Source: Allobosea sp. CRIB-10 (lineage in GTDB: Bacteria; Pseudomonadota; Alphaproteobacteria; Rhizobiales; Beijerinckiaceae). Taken from it: 64,000 nt of DNA. Under the pieces are notes generated by a model. That model was not told the DNA's origin and ran no database searches. It saw only the letters and a program-made list of their open reading frames with translations. The translations under genes and the position numbers were made by a program. Below, in pieces: positions 47,910-56,706 of this stretch. Position 1 is the first letter of the stretch, and each line of letters begins with the position of its first letter. Location: the NCBI RefSeq assembly GCF_900112185.1, contig NZ_FOKP01000011.1:1-64000 (forward strand), given 5' to 3'.

Positions 47910-48698
47910 TCAGGCCGCCTGCCGCAATCCGACCTCGAACGGCGTCATGCTGACCGCGCCGGCCTTGACCGAAACCAGCGTGTTGCAGGGCAGGGCCTGC
48001 CAGCAGTCACGGGCGGCGTCGACCGGCTCGGAGGCGATCACCACCGCATCGCCGCGATCGCAGACATAGAGCGTCGGCGGCTTCGGATCGGATGACCAGC
48101 GCACAGCATGGATCGTCTCGCCATCGGCGAGGGCGGCGGCGCAGCGCAGGGGTTCCCTGACGCCGGTCTCCTGCATCAGCGCGAGCGCGTCGCCGAGCGC
48201 ACCCGCCAACGCGTCGCCCGGCGCGGCGCCCTCGGCGATGCGCGCCAGCGCCAGCAGGAACAGGGCTTCGGAATCGGTGGTGCCGACGCGGGCGTCATAG
48301 AGCGCATCGGGGATCAGGCTTTCGAGCCTACGCTTGATCACGGCATAGCCGCCGATCTGGCCGTTATGCATGAAGAGATGCCGGCCATGGACGAAGGGGT
48401 GGCAGTTCGCCCGCGTCGAGGCCGTGCCGGTGGCGGCGCGCACATGCGCGAAGAACAGATGCGAGCGCACAAGGCGGGCGATCGAGAGCAGGTTCTCGTC
48501 CGACCAGGCCGGCCTGATCTCGCGGTACTGGCCGGGCTCGGCCCGCTCGCCATACCAGCCGACGCCGAAGCCGTCGCCATTGGTGCCGGTCTTGGCCTCC
48601 TCAGCGTGCAGCGACTGGTGGATCAGCGAATGGCAGGGCGAGGCGATGAAGTCCTCGAGGAAGACCGGAGCGCCGGCATAGGCGAGGAAACGGCACAT
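47910..48698 (-). CDS. Class II glutamine amidotransferase (YafJ/EgtC-like)
   Basis: 262 residues. It begins Met-Cys, the catalytic Cys after removal of Met, followed by RFLAYAGAPVFLEDF; HVRAATGTAS and HNGQIGGYA complete the Ntn-hydrolase glutaminase site. Members hydrolyse gamma-glutamyl compounds. It is not linked here to ergothioneine genes. Confidence 0.9.
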   Translation of the reverse strand: MCRFLAYAGAPVFLEDFIASPCHSLIHQSLHAEEAKTGTNGDGFGVGWYGERAEPGQYREIRPAWSDENLLSIARLVRSHLFFAHVRAATGTASTRANCHPFVHGRHLFMHNGQIGGYAVIKRRLESLIPDALYDARVGTTDSEALFLLALARIAEGAAPGDALAGALGDALALMQETGVREPLRCAAALADGETIHAVRWSSDPKPPTLYVCDRGDAVVIASEPVDAARDCWQALPCNTLVSVKAGAVSMTPFEVGLRQAA

Positions 48699-48877
48699 GG
48701 TGGTCCCGAATCAGCCGCGGGCGAGATGCCGCAGGAGAAGATTATTCCATGAGAATGAATGCCGGCATAATGGTGGCGATAGCCCGGTTGTCGCTCCCAT
48801 GGCCTTGCTATAACCGTCGCTGGAATGGGGTTAGGACGACGTCCCGCGGCAAGCGGGCAGGCAAAGGGGCTGATTTG

Positions 48878-50290
48878 ATGCTGATGAAGCTTGCCGGCGT
48901 GGCGGTCCTGTTCGCTCTTGTGCCCCAGGCCGCCTTCGCCGCCGGCGATATCGGCGGCGCGACCATGGGCGTCGCCTGGGCCCTGCCCTTCGCCGGAATG
49001 CTGCTCTCGATCGCGCTCGGGCCGATCCTATTCCCGCATTTCTGGGAGCTGAACTACGGCAAGTTCGCGGCGTTCTGGGCCGTGCTGGTGGTGGTCCCGC
49101 TCGTCCTGTTCCGTGGCTTCGATCCGGCACTCGGCGCCTTGCTCCACACCGGGCTGCTCGAATACGTCCCTTTCATCATCCTGCTCTTCGCGCTGTTCAC
49201 CATTGCCGGCGGCATTCTGATCACCGGCAATCTGCATGGCACGCCGCTGACGAACACCGTGCTCCTTGCGATCGGGACGCTGATGGCGAGCTTCGTCGGC
49301 ACCACCGGCGCCTCGATCATCATGATCCGCCCGGTCCTGCGGGCGAATGACGACCGGCGCTTCAACGTCCATGTCGTCGTCTTCTTCATTTTCCTGGTCT
49401 CGAACATCGGCGGATCGCTGACGCCGCTCGGCGACCCGCCGCTCTTCCTCGGTTTCCTGCGCGGCGTCTCCTTCTTCTGGACCACGACGCATCTGCTGCC
49501 GGAGACGCTGTTCGCGGTCGCCGTCCTGCTCGCTCTGTTCTACGCGCTCGACAGCTGGTTCTTCCGCAAGGAGGAGAATTTCCCGCCGCTGCGCGACCCG
49601 ACGCCGGACCGGGCGATCAAGCTGTTCGGCAAGGTCAACATCCTGCTGCTCGGCGGCGTCATCCTCGCCATCCTGATGTCGGCGAACTGGAAGCCGGGCG
49701 TCGTCTTCGACATCCATGGCGTCCATGTCGAACTGCAGAACGTCGTGCGCGACCTTGTGCTGCTTGGGCTGGCAGGACTGTCGCTCGTGCTGACGCCGAA
49801 GCCGGTGCGCGCCGGCAACGAGTTCAGCTGGGGGCCGATCAAGGAGGTCGCCAAGCTCTTCGCCGGCATCTTCGCCTGCATCATTCCGGTGCTGGCGATG
49901 CTGCAGGCCGGCCGGAACGGCGCCTTCGCGCCGCTGGTCGCCCTCGTCAGCAATCCTGACGGCAGTGCCAACAACGTCGCCTATTTCTGGCTGACCGGCG
50001 GCCTGTCGTCCTTCCTCGACAATGCGCCGACCTATCTGGTCTTCTTCGAGCTCGCCGGTGGCAATGCGCAGGCTTTGATGACGACCGGTGCCCTGACGCT
50101 GACCGCGATCTCGGCCGGCGCCGTGTTCATGGGCGCCAACACCTATATCGGCAACGCGCCGAACTTCATGGTCTACGCCATCGCCAAGGACCGGAAGGTC
50201 GCGATGCCGAGCTTTTTCGGCTACATGCTCTGGTCGGGTGCGATCCTGGTCCCGCTCTTCCTGCTGCAAACGCTGATCTTCTTTCGCTGA
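48878..50290 (+). CDS. Sodium:proton antiporter of the CitMHS/NhaD superfamily
   Basis: 470 residues, about 11-12 membrane spans. Conserved stretches are GTTGASIIMIRPVLRAN and NIGGSLTPLGDPPLFLGFLR in the first half and GGLSSFLDNAPTYLVFFELA in the second, the usual inverted-repeat pair of ion transporters. The ATG at 48878 follows a purine-rich leader; an ATG at 48749 would add a non-hydrophobic tail unlike relatives. Confidence 0.85.
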   Translation: MLMKLAGVAVLFALVPQAAFAAGDIGGATMGVAWALPFAGMLLSIALGPILFPHFWELNYGKFAAFWAVLVVVPLVLFRGFDPALGALLHTGLLEYVPFIILLFALFTIAGGILITGNLHGTPLTNTVLLAIGTLMASFVGTTGASIIMIRPVLRANDDRRFNVHVVVFFIFLVSNIGGSLTPLGDPPLFLGFLRGVSFFWTTTHLLPETLFAVAVLLALFYALDSWFFRKEENFPPLRDPTPDRAIKLFGKVNILLLGGVILAILMSANWKPGVVFDIHGVHVELQNVVRDLVLLGLAGLSLVLTPKPVRAGNEFSWGPIKEVAKLFAGIFACIIPVLAMLQAGRNGAFAPLVALVSNPDGSANNVAYFWLTGGLSSFLDNAPTYLVFFELAGGNAQALMTTGALTLTAISAGAVFMGANTYIGNAPNFMVYAIAKDRKVAMPSFFGYMLWSGAILVPLFLLQTLIFFR

Positions 50291-50360
50291 GGCGCGCGGC
50301 CAACGGCATGGACACTGGTCGGATGCGCGCCTAAACGGGCGGCGTCCGAAGGAAGCCCCG

Positions 50361-51557
50361 ATGCCCCTGCGCCCCGATACGCTGGCGATGACCGCCGTCC
50401 TCGCCATGCTGACGGCGCTCGGCCCGCTGTCTACCGATTTCTATCTGCCCTCGCTGCCCGAGATCGCACGGGTGATGGGCACCGACTTCGCCGGCGCGCA
50501 GGCGACGCTCTCGGCCTTCCTGTTCGGCTATGCCGCCGGCCAGATCATCTGGGGCCCGCTCTCGGACCGGCTCGGCCGCAAGCCGGTGCTGATGATCGGG
50601 CTCGGCCTGTTCATTCTGACGACGCTCGCCTGCGCCTTCGCGCCCTCGATCGAGGCGCTGATCGGTGCCCGTTTCGCCCAGGCGCTCGGCGCCTCCGGGC
50701 CGATCGTGCTCGGCCGCGCCATGGTGCGCGATCTCTATGAGGGGCCGCGCGCCGGCCGCGAGCTCGCCCGCATGGGCATGATCATGGGGCTGGTGCCGGC
50801 GATCGCGCCGGTGCTCGGCGGCCTGCTGCAAAATGCCTTCGGCTGGCGCTCGACCTTCCTGGCGTCGCTGGTCTTCGCGCTCGCCATGCTCGCCATCATC
50901 GTGACGATCATGCCGGAGACGCTGCGCCAGCGCTCGCCGGACGGCCTGTCGCTTCCCGCGATCCTGCGCGGCTACCGGTTGCTGCTTCGGAACCGCGCCT
51001 ATCGGGTCTATGTCGCCCTGACCTCGCTGGCCTATGCCGGCCTCTTCGCCTTCATCTCCGGCTCGTCCTATGTGCTGATGGGGGTCTACGGCCTGTCGGC
51101 GCCGGCCTATGGCCTGTCCTTCGGCTGCGCCGTGCTCGGCTTCATCCTCGGCACGATCATCGCGCAGCGCCTTGTCGGTCGCCGCGGCCTCGACGGTGTG
51201 ATCGGGCTCGGCGTGATCTGCCTTGCCGCTGGCGGCCTCGCCATGCTGGCCGGCATCGCCACCGGTTTTGGCGGAGCGGCCGGCGTGGTCGGGCCGATGG
51301 CGCTCTATGCCTGCGGCGTCGGCCTGACCATGCCGCAGGCGCAGGCCTCGGCGATGATGCCTTTCCCGGACCGGGCCGGCGCGGCCTCGTCCCTGACCGG
51401 CCTGTGCCAGATGCTGCTCGCGGCCTGCGTCGGCCTGCTGGTCGGCCATCTGCTCAAGGGCAGCGCGCTGCCGCTTCCGATCGTGATGTCGCTGATCGGC
51501 GTAACGACGCTGATCCTCTTCCATGCCAGCGCAGCGATTCGCGCCGGCAAGGTCTGA
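50361..51557 (+). CDS. Bcr/CflA-family multidrug efflux MFS transporter
   Basis: 398 residues, 12 membrane spans. LTALGPLSTDFYLPSLPEIA opens the protein and GYAAGQIIWGPLSDRLGRKP is the loop 2-3 motif of the Bcr/CflA group. It exports drugs against protons across the inner membrane. Follows the antiporter by 70 bases, possibly not in the same operon. It ends three bases before the convergent DUF1194 gene. Confidence 0.92.
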   Translation: MPLRPDTLAMTAVLAMLTALGPLSTDFYLPSLPEIARVMGTDFAGAQATLSAFLFGYAAGQIIWGPLSDRLGRKPVLMIGLGLFILTTLACAFAPSIEALIGARFAQALGASGPIVLGRAMVRDLYEGPRAGRELARMGMIMGLVPAIAPVLGGLLQNAFGWRSTFLASLVFALAMLAIIVTIMPETLRQRSPDGLSLPAILRGYRLLLRNRAYRVYVALTSLAYAGLFAFISGSSYVLMGVYGLSAPAYGLSFGCAVLGFILGTIIAQRLVGRRGLDGVIGLGVICLAAGGLAMLAGIATGFGGAAGVVGPMALYACGVGLTMPQAQASAMMPFPDRAGAASSLTGLCQMLLAACVGLLVGHLLKGSALPLPIVMSLIGVTTLILFHASAAIRAGKV

Positions 51558-51560
51558 GCG

Positions 51561-52376
51561 TCAGTTTCCCATCCGGTCGCGCCATTGCCGCTCGCCCTGC
51601 ATGCAGGAGACGCGCTGTCCCTTGGCCTGCGCGTTCTGGATCAGGGTCTCAGGCCCCGCAGGCATCTCGGCGATCTCGCGCACCAGCTTGGTCCTGGTCG
51701 CGTCGACGAACTGATGGCGCTCGCGGATCGGAATGACGAAGGCGCCGACGCCGGTCACGACGCAGTCCTCGTAGTAGACGTCGAGATTGTCGATGTCGAA
51801 ATAGCTCGCCTGCTTCAGCATCACCGGCAGCCCGTTGATGGCGATGCCTTTGTCGCGGGCAGCGTCGCGGGCGGCCGTCACCGGGCGCCCGTCATTGTTG
51901 GCGCCGTCGCCGGAGATGTCGATGACGCGGCGCATCGGCGTGACATTGCTGGCTTCGAGCAGCGAGACGGCGAGGTCGATCGCGCCGGAGATCGAGGTGC
52001 GCCGCCCCCGTCGCGTCGGCGCTTCGCCGAGTTCCTCGGCGAAGGCGATCGCCGATTGCGGGGTCTCGATGATCGTCCAGGGGCGGACGATGTGCTGGAA
52101 GTCGCCGCCCGCCCATTCGAAATAGGTGACGGCGATCTTGCCGATCGCGCCTTTTGCGATGGCTTCGTGCAGCTGCTTCGAGCGGAAGGCCTCGATATAG
52201 CCGTTGCGCTGCAGAGCGAGCTCGTCGAGATCCATCGAATAGGAGACATCGACCGCCAGCACGAGCGCGACGTCGACCTCCTCGGGTGGCGTCGCCGCTT
52301 GCTGGGCATCGGGCGCCGAGGCGGGCCAAGCGCCAGCGGCAGCAAGACAAAAGAGACCGAACAGCCAGCGCCGCAT
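51561..52376 (-). CDS. DUF1194 domain (von Willebrand A-like) secreted protein
   Basis: 271 residues. Signal peptide (MRRWLFGLFCLAAAGAWPAS), then a VWA-like domain with a MIDAS motif (LAVDVSYSMD) and DISGDGANNDG as second metal loop. DUF1194 proteins occur in Alphaproteobacteria without known role. The ATG at 52376 is five bases after GGAGG. Confidence 0.85.
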   Translation of the reverse strand: MRRWLFGLFCLAAAGAWPASAPDAQQAATPPEEVDVALVLAVDVSYSMDLDELALQRNGYIEAFRSKQLHEAIAKGAIGKIAVTYFEWAGGDFQHIVRPWTIIETPQSAIAFAEELGEAPTRRGRRTSISGAIDLAVSLLEASNVTPMRRVIDISGDGANNDGRPVTAARDAARDKGIAINGLPVMLKQASYFDIDNLDVYYEDCVVTGVGAFVIPIRERHQFVDATRTKLVREIAEMPAGPETLIQNAQAKGQRVSCMQGERQWRDRMGN

Positions 52377-52558
52377 CGAAACCTCCGTCATCTGTCGTCG
52401 AAGCGTGACGCCGAAAGAAGACGGGTTTCGGGCGAAGGCAGGCTTCAAACGAATGTCATTGAAGTCTGCGCCCGGTTTCGATTCGCGCAAAGCACGAAAA
52501 CGCGAGTATCAGTCGCAAAAATGGGCATCGGTCTGCGCGAGCCGTTAGCTCGCAGGGA

Positions 52559-53233
52559 TTAGTCGCGCCGGCGATCCTCGACGATGGCGAGCGCGGCCTG
52601 GAAGGCTTCCTCGACGCCGAGCGCTGAGGTGTCGAGCTGCACCGCATCCTCCGCCGCCTTAAGCGGCGCGTCGCCGCGGCCCGAATCCCTGGCGTCGCGG
52701 CGGCGGATATCGGCCAGGATGCCGTCGAAGGTGGCGGTCTCGCCCCGCCCCGCCAGCTCCTTGTGCCGGCGCGCGGCGCGGACTTCCGGCGTCGCGGTGA
52801 CGAAGAGCTTCACGGTCGCGTCCGGGCAGATCACCGTGCCGATGTCGCGCCCGTCGAGTACGGCGCCGCCATCGGCCGCGGCAAAGCGGCGCTGTCGATC
52901 GATCAAAGCGCGCCGGACCGCGGGGATCGCCGCCACCACCGAGGCGGCCTCGCCGATCTCGCGGCCACGCAAGCGCGATTCGTCGATTGCCGTATCGTCG
53001 AAGCCGGCCGCGCTCGCGGCGGCGGCCCCGACATCGTCGAGCGGCTCGCCGGCATCGAGCATGGTGCGGGCGACCATGCGGTAGAGCAGGCCGGTGTCGA
53101 GATAGGGCAGGCCGTAATGCGCGGCGAGCCGGCGCGCCAGCGTGCCCTTGCCGGAGGCGGCCGGCCCGTCGACGGCGATGACCAGCCGGGCGGCCTGCTG
53201 GATCGGAGCGGCTGTCGGCTGGCTTGCTGGCAC
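52559..53233 (-). CDS. cmk: Cytidylate kinase
   Basis: 224 residues. P-loop [49 protein letters not shown]: all CMP kinase signatures. It phosphorylates CMP and dCMP. The usual partners aroA and rpsA are absent on either side. The start codon is probably GTG at 53233. Divergent from the TIGR02300 gene. Confidence 0.94.
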   Translation of the reverse strand: MPASQPTAAPIQQAARLVIAVDGPAASGKGTLARRLAAHYGLPYLDTGLLYRMVARTMLDAGEPLDDVGAAAASAAGFDDTAIDESRLRGREIGEAASVVAAIPAVRRALIDRQRRFAAADGGAVLDGRDIGTVICPDATVKLFVTATPEVRAARRHKELAGRGETATFDGILADIRRRDARDSGRGDAPLKAAEDAVQLDTSALGVEEAFQAALAIVEDRRRD

Positions 53234-53426
53234 GATTCCCGTCTTTCTTCAGTGCTATCGAGAAGGCAGAGTTCTAAAGCACGGGGTGCGCCGATGCGAA
53301 GCGGTTTTACAGCCGATGCCGCAGGCTCGCGCCGCGACCAAATCAATATTTGACAGGGACGCTTTGCCCGACTAACGGACGCCCCTGCTTTTTATGAACT
53401 CTGTCCGAACTTGAAGGTCCGACGCC

Positions 53427-53828
53427 GTGGCGAAACCGGAACTTGGTACCAAGCGCGTTTGCCCGGTCACGGGCCGCAAATTCTACGATCTCGACAAGGA
53501 TCCGATCGTCTCGCCCTATACCGGTCAGTCCTATCCGCGCTCGCTGTTCGAGCCGCAGGCCAAGGCTGCCGCTCCGGCGCCGAAGCCGGCGGATGACGAG
53601 GACGAGACTGAGGCCGCCGACGGCGCGGTCGAGCTCGTCTCGCTCGACGACGCCGATGCCGAGGCTGCCGAGAAGGAGCCGGTGGTCACCAGCGACGACG
53701 ACATCGAGATCGAGGATGACGGCGTCGCCGGCGATGACGACGACACCTTCCTGGAAGAGGACGAGGAAGGCGACGACGACGTCTCCGACCTGATCGATGG
53801 CGACATCGAGGGCGACGAGGACGTCTGA
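53427..53828 (+). CDS. TIGR02300 family protein (FYDLN-type, acidic tail)
   Basis: 133 residues. The N-terminal 45 form a compact domain (MAKPELGTKRVCPVTGRKFY, then DLDKDPIVSPYTG). The rest is an Asp/Glu-rich tail with more than half acidic residues. Conserved in Alphaproteobacteria next to aroA/cmk and tRNA-Ala; function unknown. The start is GTG. Confidence 0.9.
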   Translation: MAKPELGTKRVCPVTGRKFYDLDKDPIVSPYTGQSYPRSLFEPQAKAAAPAPKPADDEDETEAADGAVELVSLDDADAEAAEKEPVVTSDDDIEIEDDGVAGDDDDTFLEEDEEGDDDVSDLIDGDIEGDEDV

Positions 53829-53893
53829 GCGGCGCCAAAGTCGGGTCGGATCGCGCTCCTGAAAAAAGCGCGACGATAACGTGACATCAGTGC

Positions 53894-53922
53894 TTGTGTC
53901 TTGGCGCAAGCTTGCCTATAGA
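53894..53922 (+). promoter_or_regulatory. Promoter of tRNA-Ala
   Basis: TTGTGT (53894-53899), 17 bases, TATAGA (53917-53922), about 95 bases upstream of the mature tRNA start. A housekeeping sigma pattern. Confidence 0.6.
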
Positions 53923-54017
53923 GCGCTTCGTCGCTGCGGCGACGAGCGCAGACCGCCTCGAAAGAGCCTTCGGTCAGCGACGATTTCCCGGCCTTTCCCC
54001 AAGAAGGCCGGTCAAGT

Positions 54018-54093
<76 letters not shown>

Positions 54094-54210
54094 AATCCTC
54101 CCCGAGTGGGAAGCCTCATTAATCTGAATAGGGTAGCCGGAGTGGGCGCTGAAGTGCGTACCCGCTTGCGAACCCATTCGCGTACCCGGCGGCGTCTCCT
54201 CAACAACTGC

Positions 54211-54237
54211 AAAAAAGGGGCGCCTGAAGCGCCCCCC
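54211..54237 (-). terminator. Rho-independent terminator of the DGQHR-like gene
   Basis: On the minus strand GGGGCGC-ttcag-GCGCCCC followed by six Ts, 21 bases after the stop codon at 54258. Confidence 0.88.
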
Positions 54238-54257
54238 TTGTCGGCTCTCGAGAAGAT

Positions 54258-55442
54258 CTAGGCGAAGATGTCCGCTTTCGCCTTCAGGGTGCCCTCCCGT
54301 AGGGCTCGATACACCAGCGAGCCGGTCTCTTTTGGACCGCCCAGGGTGATGGTACCGGACTGGCTCCGTTTGGCGCCCACTGTCAGCCAGTGCTCGCCGC
54401 GCGTCCAATCGACAGTTGCGAGCTTCGCCGCCGCAACACGCGCAAACGCGGTCTCGAGGTCGGCGGGCTGTACGTCGTTCTCGAACTTATCGCCTGCCAA
54501 GCCAGTGTACGCGTCGTGACCGAGCGCGCCGATAGCGCACCACACCGAGGGGGAGGAGGCGAAGGTCTGCGCCCGCTCCTCTGGCAGAATAGCTCCGTTC
54601 AAAGCGTCTACCGCCGCCTTGAACCAAATCACCGACGCGGTCCGCATGGGTTCAACGAGACCATCGTCGATTGCGACCGGCTTCGTCTGGTTCTGGATGC
54701 CGTTGATCCCCTCCATGAAGCACACGACGCTGGCGCGGAGCGCGGAGATGGTCACCACCTCCTGATCATGGGCGCTGAGCTGCCGCTTCTGCCGGTTCAC
54801 CTTGCCCGTCAACTGGGACACCTGACGTTCGACATACTTGGCCAGTTGGGTCGCGTCATCGCGGTTGTCCATGCCGATGGCGAGGCTGGTGGTCACCTTG
54901 ACACCGAGGCGGTTGCAGTCGGCGAAAATCTGCTCTGCGGCGGCCAGCGGCGTCGCATGCTTGATCACCACCTTGATCTTCTCCTTGTCGAAGAGACCCG
55001 GCTCCAAGCCATCCGCGAGGTTGCGAGCGGTTGTCTGCGTGTCGCCATCGATAGCGACGAACTTGAGTTCATGCGGCACTAGTGCCCACGCGAAGCCGCT
55101 GTTCGCATCGACTTCGACCCGCAGCTCCTTCGCGGTGTATAAGACAATCTGGGGCGTGAACCCCTCGCGGGTCTTGACCATCTCGATCATGTAGCGCGCG
55201 TACTGCTCGACGTTCTTCCGCTTCGCGCCTGTGACGAGTCGCTGGACCTGGGCGCGGAGGTGGGCTGTCCCTGCCAGCTCGGGATTGTACTTCGCGAGTT
55301 GCCCTTCGAGCCGACGTGGATCAGGCACCAGCGCCTTGAAGAGGCCGTGGGTAAGGACGCCCTGAAATTCCGTTGGGCTGACGACGTTGCCGAAAATGGG
55401 GAAGCCCTCGTGGAGAGGGGGGTCAGGCAGAGTGACTTGCAT
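54258..55442 (-). CDS. DndB/DGQHR-domain-like protein, orphan
   Basis: 394 residues. The middle carries FVAIDGDTQTTARNLA (residues 128-142), matching the DGQHR site of the DndB family with an altered motif (DGDTQ), followed by AEQIFADCNRLGVKV (169-183), the second conserved block. DndB regulates DNA phosphorothioation, yet no dndA, C, D or E genes are here. AAGGAG seven bases upstream fixes the ATG at 55442. A terminator follows, so it is a single-gene unit. It lies just behind tRNA-Ala, a usual site for acquired DNA. The family call is by motif only. Confidence 0.65.
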   Translation of the reverse strand: MQVTLPDPPLHEGFPIFGNVVSPTEFQGVLTHGLFKALVPDPRRLEGQLAKYNPELAGTAHLRAQVQRLVTGAKRKNVEQYARYMIEMVKTREGFTPQIVLYTAKELRVEVDANSGFAWALVPHELKFVAIDGDTQTTARNLADGLEPGLFDKEKIKVVIKHATPLAAAEQIFADCNRLGVKVTTSLAIGMDNRDDATQLAKYVERQVSQLTGKVNRQKRQLSAHDQEVVTISALRASVVCFMEGINGIQNQTKPVAIDDGLVEPMRTASVIWFKAAVDALNGAILPEERAQTFASSPSVWCAIGALGHDAYTGLAGDKFENDVQPADLETAFARVAAAKLATVDWTRGEHWLTVGAKRSQSGTITLGGPKETGSLVYRALREGTLKAKADIFA

Positions 55443-55531
55443 ACGGGTGCTCCTTTGGCACGGCTTGAACCGCGACGCCGGAAGAACTAGCTTAGACCTA
55501 CCGACCCCGGCTTTGCTGAGCTGGGGAAGGG

Positions 55532-55601
55532 TGGTGGAGATGGAGGGACTTGCACCCTCGGGGCGTCGGCTGGACAACCTGGCCCCGCACTTGCCATCCC
55601 C
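55532..55601 (-). other. tRNA-like element with unusual central part
   Basis: On the minus strand: GGGGATG pairs with CATCTCC (7 bp, G3-U70 included), followed by A and CCA. A T arm GAGGG-TGCAAGT-CCCTC precedes the 3' strand. Between acceptor and T arm there are only 35 bases instead of about 41. They fold as one helix (GGGGC/GCCCC), not as D and anticodon arms. So it keeps an Ala-like acceptor minihelix but no readable anticodon. It could be a tRNA relic, a tmRNA-like remnant or a mimic. It lies 90 bases upstream of the DGQHR-like start. Confidence 0.5.
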
Positions 55602-55636
55602 AGATCACAGAACTCGTGAGGCTAGTCCTTGCGTCG

Positions 55637-55668
55637 CACCCGCTCTCGACCTCGAGGGCGGGTGTTTT
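55637..55668 (+). terminator. Rho-independent terminator of an unassigned plus-strand transcript
   Basis: A 13-bp stem CACCCGCTCTCGA/TCGAGGGCGGGTG (one G-T pair) followed by TTTT. No plus-strand gene ends here, so it may close a small RNA or an antisense transcript from 55443-55636. Confidence 0.6.
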
Positions 55669-56080
55669 CGTTCGTAGCACCCCTCGACCTGGGTACAAGC
55701 CCTCGAGTGGCACTTTATCGTCTAGAGTGGTAACTCGACTAACTCGAGGATTTACCTGAGTTGCAGGAAGGAAGGCGCAAGCGGGGTCGCGGCGATTTCG
55801 CGAAAAAATTCGTGGCGCCTCGACGCAGCATGAACGCGCACTTTTCCCCCCGTGCCCCGACCTACGAGCAATGCTGTAACGGAGCATGGCGTACGCCCGC
55901 CGCCGGCCCGATTAGAAGGGCCTTGCATAACCACCAAACGTCCTTTCCCAGACATTCACTGACGACCAGAGCCGGCTCTGCTTGAAGCCGGTTTTCTGTT
56001 TTGTCTTGCGCTGTTCCGCGCCGGGCTTCGTTGCCAGTCGGCCAGCAACATCTTTCACTGAGGCGGTCGCGACCGAGCGC
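55669..56080. other. Intergenic stretch without a recognisable gene
   Basis: Contains several CTCGAG-type repeats near 55690-55750 and a short hairpin CCGGC/GCCGG followed by TTTT near 55977-55998. Open frames here lack ribosome sites and protein-like composition. Less GC-rich than the core genes, consistent with acquired DNA. Confidence 0.5.
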
Positions 56081-56281
56081 TCAACGACATACGGCGCTCT
56101 GTCCGCGCATGGTGCAGGTCGAGGTAAGGCGCTCATCGGCTGACGGTGCGTAGGTCGCCGCGCCATTCGACGGCACATAGGTCGATCCATCGCTTTGCAT
56201 TGGATCGACGCCCGCCGACATGCCGGTGGCGGCACAACCGGCCAACAACATGCAGCACACAGCCACGAAGAATTTTGTCAT
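56081..56281 (-). CDS. Small lipoprotein, unknown
   Basis: 66 residues. MTKFFVAVCCMLLAGCAATG is a lipoprotein signal with Cys16 as the lipidation site. The mature part is Ser/Thr/Tyr-rich with two Cys near the end (STCTMRGQSAVCR). The ATG at 56281 follows GGGAG by eight bases. An open frame continues upstream but the signal peptide marks the true start. Confidence 0.7.
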   Translation of the reverse strand: MTKFFVAVCCMLLAGCAATGMSAGVDPMQSDGSTYVPSNGAATYAPSADERLTSTCTMRGQSAVCR

Positions 56282-56706
56282 AAAGAACTCCCAACCGGCG
56301 TGATCCTGCCGGGATGCCTGAGCGAAGTCACCTGCAGCCCGTCCCATCCGGAGATTTTGATCTGCCCCATTCCCAAGGCGCAGTCTTTGGTCGATGCCTT
56401 GCCGCGTGCACCCTGCCCTCTCTGGCGCGTACGCGTCCACAATGGGAAGGTCCTTTTGAATTTCCGACACAATGAGGGATGATAATCCCATAAAAGCAAT
56501 GGCACTCAATCTGTTTGTTTCAATCCGGGCCCAGGTGCTCCGCCCAGATAGTGGGATAACGGCTGAATAATAATCTCCCGAGCAAACCGTTCTTTTTAAA
56601 AAACACTTCTCTTGACCATATGTGTCACCCAACGCCATCGTAAATGAACGGGGACGCTACTTGCGTACGCCCTCAGATCATTCATTCGCTTCATGCGAGG
56701 TGCGCG
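56282..56706. other. Intergenic stretch upstream of the flavin monooxygenase operon
   Basis: 425 bases without a convincing gene. The last 170 bases are AT-richer and contain TTGACC near 56614, a possible -35 of the operon, but no clear -10. The part near 56300 is the promoter side of the small lipoprotein gene. Confidence 0.5.

Noticed and set aside
55532-55601. Two-piece (permuted) tmRNA as explanation for the tRNA-like element
   Set aside because: The 5' acceptor strand lies before the 3' strand at a distance of 35 bases; there is no room for a tag reading frame and no second piece.
55912-56235. 107-codon minus-strand frame overlapping the small lipoprotein
   Set aside because: No ribosome site; the other frame has a clear lipoprotein signal and ribosome site.
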